Below are positions 1 to 8,679 of a stretch of 64,000 nucleotides of DNA, one piece after another. Positions within the stretch are counted from its first letter, which is position 1, and each line of letters begins with the position of its first letter. Source of the DNA: Streptomyces bacillaris (GTDB taxonomy: Bacteria; Actinomycetota; Actinomycetes; Streptomycetales; Streptomycetaceae); the NCBI RefSeq assembly GCF_003268675.1, contig NZ_CP029378.1, positions 5,704,001-5,768,000 of the forward strand. Direction: 5' to 3'. The notes under the pieces are model-generated. The model had not been told where the DNA came from. It made no database searches and saw only the letters and a list, made by a program, of their open reading frames with translations. Both the position numbers and the translations under genes were made by a program.

Positions 1-743
1 TGCTCGCCGCCACACCGGACCGGATGCGCGGGGCCCTCGGCCACTTCGCCAGCGGGGTCACGGTGGTCACCACGGCCACCGAGGGGACGGACGGGCCGCA
101 CGCCCACGGCATGACCGCCAACGCCTTCACGTCCGTCTCCCTGGAGCCCCCGCTCGTCCTGGTCTCGATCTCCACCCGCGCCCGCTCCCACCGGCGCATC
201 GACGACTCCGGCCGGTACGGGGTGTCCATCCTGGGCGCCGGACAGGGGCCGGTGGCCCACCACTTCGCCGGCGGGGCCCAGTCCCCGGAGGCGGTGTCCC
301 TGGAGTGGCGCGACGGCCTCCCGCTCGTCGGGGGAGCGCTGGTGCACCTGGCCTGCCGGGTCCGGCAGAGCCACCGGGCGGGCGACCACACCCTGTTCGT
401 CGGTGAGGTCGAGGGGCTGTGGCTCGGCTCCGGCGGCCCGCTCGTCCACTACCGCCGCGACCTGTGCGCCCTGGCGGGACCGGCGCCGACGCCGGCGGGT
501 GACCCGAGGGCCGTCTCCGTACGGGATCAGGCACCCGCCCCGGCCCCCGTACCGACCCAAGCCCCCCCACCCGCCCCCGTACCGGATCGCACACCGCCCC
601 AGACCCCCGAACCCACCGCCGTACGGGAGCACGCACCGCACCAAGCCCCCGCGCCCGCTCCCGTACCGCACCAAGCCCCCGGCCCCCGCCGTGACCCGAA
701 CCCCGGCACCGACCGTGAAGAGAGGCCCGCACATGCCCGCTGA
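1..743 (+). CDS. Flavin reductase family protein, 5' end cut by window edge
   Basis: The protein resembles FMN-binding flavin reductases (HpaC/ActVB-like), which supply reduced flavin to a two-component monooxygenase. The conserved N-terminal FASGVTVVTT and TANAFTSVSLEPPLVLV blocks are present. The frame is open back to the edge and family members carry extra residues before this block, so the true start probably lies outside the window; the ATG at 24 is the first internal one. The last 65 or so residues are an unusual Pro/Ala/Val-rich tail absent from typical members. The stop lies 11 bases inside the next gene, so the two are probably co-transcribed. The oxygenase partner is not visible. 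Family assignment is firm and substrate is unknown. Confidence 0.85.
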   Translation, partial: LAATPDRMRGALGHFASGVTVVTTATEGTDGPHAHGMTANAFTSVSLEPPLVLVSISTRARSHRRIDDSGRYGVSILGAGQGPVAHHFAGGAQSPEAVSLEWRDGLPLVGGALVHLACRVRQSHRAGDHTLFVGEVEGLWLGSGGPLVHYRRDLCALAGPAPTPAGDPRAVSVRDQAPAPAPVPTQAPPPAPVPDRTPPQTPEPTAVREHAPHQAPAPAPVPHQAPGPRRDPNPGTDREERPAHAR

Positions 744-2064
744 CCTCGGCCCCGCTGACCTCGACCTCGCCGACCCCGGCCCCACTGATCCCGGCCCAGC
801 CGACCCGGGCCCCGTCGACCCCGGCCCCACTGCCCCCGGCCCCGCCGGCCTCGGCGTCCGGAGCTGGGACCGGCTGTTCGCCCGTCATGTGGCGAGCGAC
901 ACCGGCGACCAGATCACCGCCATCCTCAACCAGTCCGGCGCCACCGACGCCATCGCCCTCTCGGGCGGCTTCCCGCACCCCGACACCTTCCCCGCCCGTG
1001 CGCTGGCCGAGAGCCACGCCCGGGTGCTCGCGCAGCCCGCCGCGCTCCAGTACGGGCCCACCCCCGGGCTCCCCGGACTGCGCGACTGGTTCAGCGGCTG
1101 GCTGGGGCGGGCCGAGGGGCGGACGCCCGCCGACGGCGAACTGCTCATCACCAGCGGCGGGATGGAGGGCCTCGGCCTCATCACCCGCAGCCTCCTCGAC
1201 CCCGGCGACCGGGCCGTGGTCGAGGGCCCCACCTTCTTCGGCGCCCTCGTCGGCTTCCAGCGGCAGCTCGCCCGGGTGGAGACCGTGCCGGTCGACGGCG
1301 ACGGGCTGGACACCGACGCCCTGGCCGAGCTGCTGCGCGGCTCCACCGGGCCGGCGCCCAAGCTCCTCTACCTCGTCCCGGACCACCAGAACCCCACCGG
1401 CCTCACCCTCTCGCTGGAGCGCCGCCACGCCCTGATCGCGCTGGCCCGGAGGTACGGGTTCCTCATCGTCGAGGACGTCGCCTACCGCGAGCTGGGCTTC
1501 GACGGGGAGCGCCACCCCAGCCTCTGGGCGCTGGCCCCCGACGTCGTGGCCCAGGTCGGCACCTTCGCCAAGACCTTCACCCCGGGCATCCGGCTCGGCT
1601 GGGTCGTCGCCCCGGCCCGCCTCACCGCCCAACTGGCCCGTGCCAAGCAGAACACCGACCAGTGCACCGGCGCCTACGGGCAGCTGCTGCTGGAGGACTA
1701 CGGGAGGTCCGGCGGGTTCGACCGCCAGATCGCCGCCTCCCGGGCCTTCTACCGGCGCCGCCGGGACGTGATGACGGACGCCCTCGCCGCCCATCTGCCC
1801 GAGGAGGTCGCGTACACCCGGCCGCACGGCGGCTTCTTCAGCTGGCTCACCCTGCCCGGGAACGTCGACACCGTGGCGCTCCAGGAACGGGCGCTGGCCG
1901 CCAAGGTCAGCTATGTGCCCGGGCGCGCCTTCTACGCCGAGGAGCAGGGCGCCAACAGCCTGCGCCTGGCGTTCAGCCGGGTGCCCGACGAGCAGATCGC
2001 CGAGGGCGTACGCAATCTGTCCGGCGTCCTCGCCGAGGCGATCGGCACCACCGCCGCGCGCTGA
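733..2064 (+). CDS. PLP-dependent aminotransferase, class I/II (2-aminoadipate/MocR-like fold)
   Basis: Fold-type I aminotransferase of 443 aa. The pyridoxal lysine is K280 in GTFAKTFTPGIRLGW, matching the SFSK-x-LAPGLR pattern of 2-aminoadipate/aromatic aminotransferases; the SGG-x-EGL and VPDHQNPTG blocks are also present. The frame stays open upstream, but ATG 733 is preferred because AGAGG lies about 6 bases before it and it overlaps the preceding stop. The first 38 residues are a degenerate run of D-P-G-P units, which is not part of the family fold. No MocR DNA-binding domain is present. It sits between a flavin reductase and an aldolase-like gene, so it may aminate a 2-oxo acid in that pathway (inference). 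Confidence 0.85.
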   Translation: MPADLGPADLDLADPGPTDPGPADPGPVDPGPTAPGPAGLGVRSWDRLFARHVASDTGDQITAILNQSGATDAIALSGGFPHPDTFPARALAESHARVLAQPAALQYGPTPGLPGLRDWFSGWLGRAEGRTPADGELLITSGGMEGLGLITRSLLDPGDRAVVEGPTFFGALVGFQRQLARVETVPVDGDGLDTDALAELLRGSTGPAPKLLYLVPDHQNPTGLTLSLERRHALIALARRYGFLIVEDVAYRELGFDGERHPSLWALAPDVVAQVGTFAKTFTPGIRLGWVVAPARLTAQLARAKQNTDQCTGAYGQLLLEDYGRSGGFDRQIAASRAFYRRRRDVMTDALAAHLPEEVAYTRPHGGFFSWLTLPGNVDTVALQERALAAKVSYVPGRAFYAEEQGANSLRLAFSRVPDEQIAEGVRNLSGVLAEAIGTTAAR

Positions 2065-2151
2065 CCACCGCCCCACGGCCCCGATGCCGCGCGCCGACCA
2101 CCGACCGCTGTCCCCTTCCTTTCCACCCTCATGAAGCAGAAGGGCCCCTCC

Positions 2152-2829
2152 ATGCCCACCCAGCCCACCCGGTCCACCGAGCCGCCGTCCGCCCCGCCCG
2201 GCATCGACGCCCTGCGCGAGCTGCTGCTCCCCGAGTACAGCCCGAGCTGCCTGGCCGCCGACGCCGGGGACCGTATCGGCGCCATCGGCGGGCTGCTCAC
2301 CGTGAACCCCGCCCACCGGGTCGTCGGCCCCGCCCTGACCATCGACCTCTCCGAGAAGGACCTGGTCGACATCCTCCCGGTGCTCGGCCTGGCCCGGCCC
2401 GGGGACGTCATCGTGCTGGCCTGTCACGGGATCACCGGGATGGCGATGTGGGGTGGCCTGATGACGACTTTGTCTCAGCTGGCGGGGATCGCCGGAGCCG
2501 TCGTCGACGGGGCCGTCCGGGACGTGGACGAGATACGCGACCTCGGCTTCCCCGTCTGGTACCGCACCGCCCAGCCGCGCCGCTGCCCGCCCGCCCACCT
2601 GGACGGTGTCGTGCAGGTCAACGTGCCGGTGTCGATCGACGGGGTGACCGTACGGGCAGGTGACATCGTGGTCGCCGACGAGAACGGCGTGGCCGTCGTG
2701 CCGCCCGACGCGGCGGAGGAAGTCGCCGTGTCCACAAGGGAGTTGCTGGCAAAGGAGCGGACGGTACGCGATCTGATGAACGCGGGGGCGACACTCCCGG
2801 AACTACTGGCGCGATTCGGCCATCTGTAA
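2152..2829 (+). CDS. RraA-family protein, likely 4-hydroxy-4-methyl-2-oxoglutarate-type aldolase
   Basis: A 225-aa member of the RraA/HMG-aldolase family. R123-D124 lie in VVDGAVRDVDEI, preceded by a glycine 21 residues earlier and followed by V-D-E. I recall this G-x20-R-D-x2-E arrangement as the one linked to class II pyruvate aldolases rather than RNase E inhibitors. The C-terminal PGDIVVAD-like block is present as AGDIVVADENGVAVVPP. ATG 2152 is chosen over ATG 2131 because AGAAGGG lies 7 bases before it. Next to an aminotransferase it could make or cleave a branched 2-oxo diacid that is then aminated (inference). A role in RNA decay is unlikely in this context. Confidence 0.75.
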   Translation: MPTQPTRSTEPPSAPPGIDALRELLLPEYSPSCLAADAGDRIGAIGGLLTVNPAHRVVGPALTIDLSEKDLVDILPVLGLARPGDVIVLACHGITGMAMWGGLMTTLSQLAGIAGAVVDGAVRDVDEIRDLGFPVWYRTAQPRRCPPAHLDGVVQVNVPVSIDGVTVRAGDIVVADENGVAVVPPDAAEEVAVSTRELLAKERTVRDLMNAGATLPELLARFGHL

Positions 2830-2952
2830 TCGGCCGAGGTATCGCGTTCGCGAGCGGGAATGGCATGCTCGTTCCGAAGCCACATGAGAGAGTTGGGCCC
2901 AAAAGCCGCTGACGTTTCGTCACCAGCATTTCCAGACAGGGAGAATGACAGC

Positions 2953-4422
2953 ATGGCTGTTGCGTTGACCGCGGACAGTGCCGGGTCGGTCGGAGGATTC
3001 AAGGTCGCCGATCTCTCACTCGCCGAGCTGGGCCGCAAGGAGATCCGTCTCGCCGAGCACGAGATGCCCGGACTGATGGCCCTGCGGCAGGAGTTCGGCC
3101 CGCAGCAGCCGCTGGCCGGAAAGCGCATCGCCGGCTCTCTGCACATGACCATCCAGACCGCCGTCCTGATCGAGACGCTCGCCGCGCTCGGCGCCGACGT
3201 CCGCTGGGCCAGCTGCAACATCTTCTCCACCCAGGACCAGGCGGCCGCGGCCGTCGTCGTGGGCACCGAGGGCACGGTGGAGGAGCCCAGGGGCAGCTCC
3301 GTCTTCGCCTGGAAGGGCGAGACGCTGGAGGAGTACTGGTGGTGCCTGGAGCAGCTGCTGACCTGGCCCGACGGCTCCGGCCCGCACTCGATCGTGGACG
3401 ACGGCGGTGACGCCACCCTGCTGGTCCACCTGGGCGCCGAGTACGAGGCGGCGGGCGCCGTCCCGGACGCGCTCGCCGACGATCCGGAGGAGCACCGGAT
3501 CATCCTCGACGTGCTCCGCCGCTCGCTCGTGGACAACCCGGGCAAGTACTCGGAGATGGCGAAGTTCATCGTCGGCGTCACCGAGGAGACCACCAACGGC
3601 GTCAACCGGCTCTACCGCCTCGGCAAGGAGGGCAAGCTCCTCTTCACCGGCATCAACGTCAACGACGCGGTGACCAAGAGCAAGTTCGACAACCGCTACG
3701 GCATCCGCCACTCGCTGGTCGACGGCATCAACCGCGCCATCGACGTCATGATCGCCGGGAAGCTCGCCGTGATCTGCGGTTACGGCGACGTCGGCAAGGG
3801 CGCCGTGGCGTCCCTGCGCGGCCAGGGCGCGCGTGTCGTGGTCACCGAGGCCGACCCGATCTGCGCGCTCCAGGCGGCCATGGACGGTCTGAAGGTCGTC
3901 ACCCTCGACCAGGTCGTCGAGACCGGTGACATCTTCATCACCACCACCGGCAACCGCGACATCATCATGGCCGACCACATGGCCCGGATGAAGCACAACG
4001 CCGTCGTCGGCAACGTGGGCCACTTCGACAACGAGATCGACATGGCCGGCCTCGCGCAGGTGCCGGGCATCGAGAAGACCGAGATCAAGCCGCAGGTCCA
4101 CGAGTGGGCCTTCCCCGACGGGCACTCGATCATCGTGCTCAGCGAGGGCCGCCTGCTCAACCTGGGCAACGCGACCGGCCACCCGAGCTTCGTGATGTCC
4201 TGCTCGTTCGCCAACCAGACCCTGGCGCAGATCTCGCTCTTCGACCCGGCGCAGAACTACGGCACCGACGTCTACACCCTGCCCAAGCACCTGGACGAGA
4301 AGGTGGCGCGCCTGCACCTCCCCGCCCTCGACGCCCACCTCACCGAACTCACCAAGGTCCAGGCCGACTACATCGGTGTGGACATCGAAGGTCCCTTCAA
4401 GCCGGACCACTACCGCTACTGA
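2953..4422 (+). CDS. ahcY: S-adenosylhomocysteinase
   Basis: Hydrolyses S-adenosylhomocysteine to adenosine and homocysteine, relieving product inhibition of methyltransferases. The 489-aa length fits the family, and the NAD-binding loop GYGDVGKG starts near residue 276. The protein starts SLAELGRKEIRLAEHEMPGL after a short tail and ends with the family-typical FKPDHYRY. ATG 2953 has GGGAGA about 8 bases upstream; upstream in-frame ATGs lack a site. It could be the only housekeeping copy or a cluster-dedicated copy; location inside a run of biosynthetic-type genes suggests a methylation step encoded left of the window. A strong hairpin follows. Confidence 0.95.
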   Translation: MAVALTADSAGSVGGFKVADLSLAELGRKEIRLAEHEMPGLMALRQEFGPQQPLAGKRIAGSLHMTIQTAVLIETLAALGADVRWASCNIFSTQDQAAAAVVVGTEGTVEEPRGSSVFAWKGETLEEYWWCLEQLLTWPDGSGPHSIVDDGGDATLLVHLGAEYEAAGAVPDALADDPEEHRIILDVLRRSLVDNPGKYSEMAKFIVGVTEETTNGVNRLYRLGKEGKLLFTGINVNDAVTKSKFDNRYGIRHSLVDGINRAIDVMIAGKLAVICGYGDVGKGAVASLRGQGARVVVTEADPICALQAAMDGLKVVTLDQVVETGDIFITTTGNRDIIMADHMARMKHNAVVGNVGHFDNEIDMAGLAQVPGIEKTEIKPQVHEWAFPDGHSIIVLSEGRLLNLGNATGHPSFVMSCSFANQTLAQISLFDPAQNYGTDVYTLPKHLDEKVARLHLPALDAHLTELTKVQADYIGVDIEGPFKPDHYRY

Positions 4423-4490
4423 CCGGTCGGTCCGACCTCGTACCGACCTCGGACCGACCCTCGGTCCGACACCTTCGGACGACCGAGTAC

Positions 4491-4530
4491 GGGGGCGCCG
4501 CCGCCGGTTCCACCCGGCGGCGGCGCCCCC
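4491..4530 (+). terminator. Strong hairpin after S-adenosylhomocysteinase gene
   Basis: Perfect 17-bp inverted repeat, arms 4491-4507 and 4514-4530, with a 6-base loop. No T-run follows, as is usual in Streptomyces. A smaller 7-bp stem with a 3-base loop (4451-4467) precedes it. Together they should separate the SAH hydrolase transcript from the ATP-grasp gene. Confidence 0.75.
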
Positions 4531-4667
4531 GTGGCGGGCCGTGACCCGACCGGCCGCCACAGCCACCCGCGCACGACCCGCGCGGCCTTTCGCGAAAAGC
4601 GGCCTTCGCCCCTCTGCGGCACGCCGTCTTCTGTCGAAGTCTTCTTTCGGAAAATGGGGGAACTCTC

Positions 4668-5966
4668 GTGTTCGATCTCGCGCGCGCCCATGCCAACGGC
4701 GACCGCTACCTGCTGCTGCTCGGCTCCGACATCCTGCTCCGTGAACGCGGCATCGTCTCGGCGCTGCGGACCTACCCCGGCCCGGTGATCGGGATGAGCG
4801 AGACCCCGGCCGCGCAGAACGCCAACCGCTTCTTCGACCACGTCCTGCGCGCCGACTACTACGACGAGCGCCAGGCCCTCGAAGCCGTCCAGCAGTTCGA
4901 GCGCGAGACCGGGCTGCGGCCCGGCGCGGTGGTGCCGATCATCGAGATGACCGTGCACGTCTCCGTCGCCGTCGCCCGCCACTACGACCTGCCCCGGCTC
5001 TCCGACGCCTGCCTGGCCAAGGTCCGCGACAAGCACACGATGAAGGCGGCCTTCGAGGCGGCCGGAGTGCCCTGCGCCCGCCACCGCCTCTTCGGCACCC
5101 TGGAGGAACTCCACCAGGCTGCGCGGGAGCTGGACTTCCCGCTGGTGCTCAAGCCGCGCGACTTCGCCGGCAACGTCGGCACCGTACGGGTCAACGGCCC
5201 CGACGAGCTGGACGAGGCGTACGTCTACTGCCGCGACTCCCTGCTGGAGATCGCCCCGCTGTACGGCTTCGAGGACGGCCGCTTCCAGGCCGAGGAGTTC
5301 GTCACCTCCACCCACGAGGTCTCCGTCGAGGTCGCCAACCACCGCGGTGAACGGACCGTCGTCGCCGTCACCGACAAGTCCAAGGCGGGCGCCCCCTACT
5401 TCAGCGAGCGCGGCCAACTGGTGCCGAGCGCCGATTCCGGCAACGAGGAGCTGCGCCGGGTCGCCCTGGCGGCCTGCGCCGCGCTCGACATCGACCACGG
5501 ACTGGCCCATGTCGAGGTCCTGGTCGACGGCGACCGGCTGAGCGTCGTCGAGGTGGCGGCCCGGCCCGGCGGCGACGGGATCATGGACCTGATCGACCGC
5601 GTCTACGGCTTCAGCCCCTACGACCTCCACTTCGGCTCGTACACGGACACCCTCGACGGGCTCCCCGCCGTCACCGCGGAGCCCACCGGCATGGGGGCCA
5701 CGGCCTTCCTCAAGGCGCCCCCCGGCACGATCACCGAGGTCAAGCCGGTCCACGACCTGACCCCCGAGGAAGTCGGCCTCTACATCACCGCCCAGGTGGG
5801 CGACGTCTCCCGGCCGCTGACCTCGTACCTCGCGCGCGACGGCGTACTGGAGTGCTTCGAGCGGGGCCAGAGCGACCAGCGGGCCTTCCGCGCCAAGGTC
5901 GACGAGCTGGCCCGGCAGCGTACGGAGCAGATCTTCACCGTCGAGGCGGAGCACGATCGGTCATGA
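4668..5966 (+). CDS. ATP-grasp domain ligase (carboxylate-amine ligase type)
   Basis: A 432-aa protein of the ATP-grasp superfamily, which activates a carboxylate as acyl-phosphate and joins it to an amine. Visible parts are the central KVRDKHTMKAAFEAAGVP helix with the ATP-grasp lid (VLKPRDFAGNVGTVRV) and the C-terminal metal-binding VEVAARPGGDGI, where the usual E-x-N is E-V-A, as in several amino-acid ligases and carnosine-synthase-like proteins. GTG 4668 is used, with a GGGGG site 7 bases upstream. It overlaps the following MFS gene by ATGA, so ligase and exporter are probably made together. Substrates are unknown; a dipeptide or aminoacyl conjugate exported by its neighbour is the natural guess. 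Confidence 0.85.
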   Translation: MFDLARAHANGDRYLLLLGSDILLRERGIVSALRTYPGPVIGMSETPAAQNANRFFDHVLRADYYDERQALEAVQQFERETGLRPGAVVPIIEMTVHVSVAVARHYDLPRLSDACLAKVRDKHTMKAAFEAAGVPCARHRLFGTLEELHQAARELDFPLVLKPRDFAGNVGTVRVNGPDELDEAYVYCRDSLLEIAPLYGFEDGRFQAEEFVTSTHEVSVEVANHRGERTVVAVTDKSKAGAPYFSERGQLVPSADSGNEELRRVALAACAALDIDHGLAHVEVLVDGDRLSVVEVAARPGGDGIMDLIDRVYGFSPYDLHFGSYTDTLDGLPAVTAEPTGMGATAFLKAPPGTITEVKPVHDLTPEEVGLYITAQVGDVSRPLTSYLARDGVLECFERGQSDQRAFRAKVDELARQRTEQIFTVEAEHDRS

Positions 5967-7264
5967 TCCGCGGTACGTTCCGCACGGTCGCCGGGCTCAA
6001 CAGCGATCTGCGGGCCCTGTTCGTCTCCACCCTGCTCTTCCGGGCGGGGACGATGGCCTTCCCCTTCCTCGGCGCGTATCTGCTCGGACAGGAACGTTAC
6101 GGCGTCGAGCAGGTCGGCCTGGTCGTCGGCGCCTTCGGCCTCGGGGCGCTCATCGCCGACGTGGGGGCGGGGGTGCTGCTGGGGCGGCTGCGGCCGGTCA
6201 CGGTGATGCTCGGCGGCTGCGTCGGCTACGCCCTGGTGCTGGCCGTCGTGCCCGCGCTCTCCGCCGTGCCCGCGCTCCTCGTCGCCACCCTGCTGTGGGG
6301 CATGGCCTTCGAGATCTACACGCCCGCCAGTTACGCGCAGGTCGTGGCGGGCTCCTCGGCCGAGCAGCGGAAGATCGCCTTCTCCTGCAACCGGCTGGCG
6401 ATCAACCTCGGCATGGGTCTCGGCCCGGCCGTCGGCGGTCTGCTCTTCACGGTGGCCCCGCAGGCGCTGTTCTACGTCAACGCCGTCTGCGTCCTCGCCG
6501 CCGCCGGGGTGCTGCTGCGCCGCTCCGCCTCCACCCGGTCGGCCACCACCGCCGAGGCGGCCGGACCGGGCAGGCTGCTCTCGCCCACCGTCCGCGACGA
6601 GTCCCGGTTCTGGACCCTGTTCGTCCTGGCCCTGCCGGTGCACATCGCGTACGCGCTGCCGCCGATCCTGCTGAGCACGTACATCATCGAGGGCATCGGG
6701 CTGCCCGCGTACTGGGTGAGCGTCGTCTTCGTCGTCAACGCGGCGGCGATCGTGCTGTTCGAGGTGCCGCTGAACAAGGCCATGGTCAACATGTCCCATC
6801 TGCGGTCGCTGCTCATCGGTTACGTGCTGGCGGCGGCCGGGTTCGCCCTCACCGGGCTCACCTCCAGCGGGCCGCTGCTGGCGGTGATCGCGCTGCTCTG
6901 GACCTGCGGGGAGATGATCGTCTTCCCGGCCCTGCTCAGCTATGTCTCCCAGCTCTCCGCCCCGACGGTGATCAACCGCAATGTGAGCCTGTACTCGGCG
7001 GGCGTCAACGTCGGTTTCATGGCGGCACCGCAGATCGGCGGGGTGCTCTCGGCCGGCCGCTCGCCCGGCACCCCCTGGCTGGCCGCCGGGACGGCGCTGG
7101 CCGCGGCGAGCGTGCTGATGGTCGCCGCCCGCTTCTCCCGGGCCACCTGGTGCCCGGACGGCGAGCATCCGGGCGCCGACGGTCCGGACGGGCGGGCGGA
7201 GGACGGGGAGCCGAAGGACGGACAGGCCGACCGCGCGCCCCAGTCGGCGGACTCGACGGGCTGA
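5963..7264 (+). CDS. MFS transporter, probable product exporter
   Basis: A 433-aa major facilitator protein with about 12 hydrophobic segments, starting FRTVAGLNSDLRALFVSTLL and ending in a charged tail rich in G, D and P. ATG 5963 overlaps the ATP-grasp stop codon (ATGA), indicating translational coupling. An earlier in-frame start would run inside the ligase and is not needed. As last gene of the left cluster it most likely exports the product or an intermediate. Direction and substrate cannot be read from sequence. Confidence 0.85.
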   Translation: MIRGTFRTVAGLNSDLRALFVSTLLFRAGTMAFPFLGAYLLGQERYGVEQVGLVVGAFGLGALIADVGAGVLLGRLRPVTVMLGGCVGYALVLAVVPALSAVPALLVATLLWGMAFEIYTPASYAQVVAGSSAEQRKIAFSCNRLAINLGMGLGPAVGGLLFTVAPQALFYVNAVCVLAAAGVLLRRSASTRSATTAEAAGPGRLLSPTVRDESRFWTLFVLALPVHIAYALPPILLSTYIIEGIGLPAYWVSVVFVVNAAAIVLFEVPLNKAMVNMSHLRSLLIGYVLAAAGFALTGLTSSGPLLAVIALLWTCGEMIVFPALLSYVSQLSAPTVINRNVSLYSAGVNVGFMAAPQIGGVLSAGRSPGTPWLAAGTALAAASVLMVAARFSRATWCPDGEHPGADGPDGRAEDGEPKDGQADRAPQSADSTG

Positions 7265-7269
7265 CGGAG

Positions 7270-7298
7270 GGGGTGGTCCGGGAACCCCGGACCACCCC
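7270..7298. terminator. Bidirectional hairpin between MFS and nucleotidyltransferase genes
   Basis: Perfect 13-bp stem (7270-7282 with 7286-7298) and a 3-base loop, placed between convergent genes whose stop codons lie within 10 bases of it. It can end transcription from both sides. Confidence 0.8.
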
Positions 7299-7306
7299 GG
7301 CCCCTC

Positions 7307-8104
7307 TCAGGAGATCTCCACCTCGAACGCCAGGTCCCGGCAGCGCTGCACCACCGTCGTCACCCACTCCTCCGGCCGCGCCGGGTCGTAGGAGCGCATG
7401 GTCTCCATCGCCCAGTACTCCGCGAACGGCAGCGCCCTCGGCCGGGTCTCCCGCAGCCGCCGGGTCCGCCGACGCGGCGCCCGGGAGCCGAAGTCGCTCT
7501 CGCTCTCCAGCAGCGCGTCCACCGTGTGACCCAGCGCCGAACGGGCCGCGAGCACCGCGCTGGGGACGTCCCGGGCGGCCAGCCGGCGCCCCGCGTCCTC
7601 GATGGCGCGGTCGGCCGCGGCGAGCGAACGGGTGGTCACGAAGGCCCGGAACGCGGAGCCGTCGATCTGCCGCTTGCACTCCTTCGCCCACTCCGTGCCG
7701 CTGAGCGCGAGGGGGGCGCTCATCCGCTCCAGGAACAGCTCCTCGGCGTCGGTCAGCACCCCGACCGCCGAGCCGCCCCCCTCGAACCGCTCCCGGGTGA
7801 CCTTGGCGAGCACCTGCCGGACCTGGCCCTCCAGCCAGTACGTGATTTCCCAGCGCCGGCCCGCCACCGACAGCGCCACCGAAGGGACTTCGGCCGGATC
7901 GAGCCCCACGGGCAGCGCGCGGGCGCCCTCGCCGGTCCACGGACCGGTGGAGACCACATGGAAGTCGTACGTGCCGCCCTCGTCGGCCCAGCCGCGTGCG
8001 GCGGGTCCGACGCAGCAGACCGCGAGGCAGCCGTCCGGGATCAGCCCGCGGCGGTCCATCTCCTCCAGGCAGCCGGTCAGTCCGGCGCTTCCGGCCGGGG
8101 TCAC
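7307..8104 (-). CDS. Degenerate nucleotidyltransferase-like protein with helical (HEPN-like) C-terminus
   Basis: A 265-aa protein. Residues 20-55 read CLAVCCVGPAARGWADEG followed by TYDFHVV. This is the pattern of minimal nucleotidyltransferases (GS-x-ARG ... SDxD), but the second metal-binding Asp is His, so transfer activity may be lost. The C-terminal half is charged and helical (RAIEDAGRRLAARDVPSAVL), as in HEPN partners of such enzymes. GTG 8104 overlaps the stop of the preceding gene (GTGA). It is the last gene of a three-gene overlapping operon with a DUF4096 protein and a small ORF. The fold call is inference from motifs and I do not know the function. Confidence 0.55.
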   Translation of the reverse strand: MTPAGSAGLTGCLEEMDRRGLIPDGCLAVCCVGPAARGWADEGGTYDFHVVSTGPWTGEGARALPVGLDPAEVPSVALSVAGRRWEITYWLEGQVRQVLAKVTRERFEGGGSAVGVLTDAEELFLERMSAPLALSGTEWAKECKRQIDGSAFRAFVTTRSLAAADRAIEDAGRRLAARDVPSAVLAARSALGHTVDALLESESDFGSRAPRRRTRRLRETRPRALPFAEYWAMETMRSYDPARPEEWVTTVVQRCRDLAFEVEIS

Positions 8105-8679
8105 CACGCCGAGTCCCGGCCGGGTCCGAAGAGGCGGACGGTGAAGTCGTCGGGCTCGCGCACCCGCAGATGGGGCTGCAGGCTCCCGGCCCGCCGCGCG
8201 GCCGCCGCCGGGCCCGCCGACGGGGGAGCCGTCCGGTTCAGCCGCTCCTCGGCCAGCTCGCAGACGGCCTCCGCCCACTGCACCAGCTCGCGCGACTGCC
8301 CCGGGGTGTGCTGCCGGTGGGCGCTCTCCCGGAGCTGGTCCCACAGCCCGGCCGCGCTCCACTGGGTGAACCGGCGATGGGTGTTCTGCCAGGACACCGT
8401 GAACGCCCGGGGCAGGGCCCGCCAGGGTACGCCGCTGACCAGGACGAACAGGATGGCGGCGAAGGTCGCCTCGTCGTCGGCCCGTTGGCTGCCGCCGCCC
8501 TGCGGACGGACCGCCGGGCGGGGCAGATGCCGGCGGGCCAGCGGCCACAGGGCCATCGGGGCGAGCCAGGTGAACCGGCCCGCGCCGGGGAGGGGGACGC
8601 GGGGGCCGGGCACCCTGGCCTCCGGGAGGGTGCTGTTCGTCCGCCGCAGCGGGGGTAACGGATTGCCTTGGTGGGTCAT
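8101..8679 (-). CDS. DUF4096 transposase-like stand-alone domain protein
   Basis: A 192-aa protein whose residues 37-118 match the N-terminal DUF4096 domain of IS5-type transposases (FAAILFVLVSGVPWRALP, then RRFTQWSAAGLWDQL). There is no DDE catalytic domain, no terminal inverted repeats are visible, and the rest of the protein is unlike a transposase. It is coupled on both sides, its ATG overlapping the stop of the small ORF (ATGA) and its stop overlapping the next GTG. This argues for a retained cellular gene, not an insertion remnant. A DNA-binding or structural role is plausible, but the function is unknown. Automatic annotation would probably call it transposase. Confidence 0.65.
   Translation of the reverse strand: MTHQGNPLPPLRRTNSTLPEARVPGPRVPLPGAGRFTWLAPMALWPLARRHLPRPAVRPQGGGSQRADDEATFAAILFVLVSGVPWRALPRAFTVSWQNTHRRFTQWSAAGLWDQLRESAHRQHTPGQSRELVQWAEAVCELAEERLNRTAPPSAGPAAAARRAGSLQPHLRVREPDDFTVRLFGPGRDSAW

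Noticed and set aside
127..2598. Long minus-strand open frame opposite the aminotransferase and RraA genes
   Set aside because: Low-complexity G/R/A-rich translation with no domain, opposite three well-supported genes. Long antisense frames are expected at this G+C.
3016..4566. Minus-strand frame opposite the SAH hydrolase gene
   Set aside because: Composition is the mirror of the hydrolase codons and no family is recognisable.
8101..8679. DUF4096 gene as remnant of an IS5-type insertion sequence
   Set aside because: No catalytic domain, no terminal repeats or target duplication seen, and precise start/stop overlaps with both neighbours.
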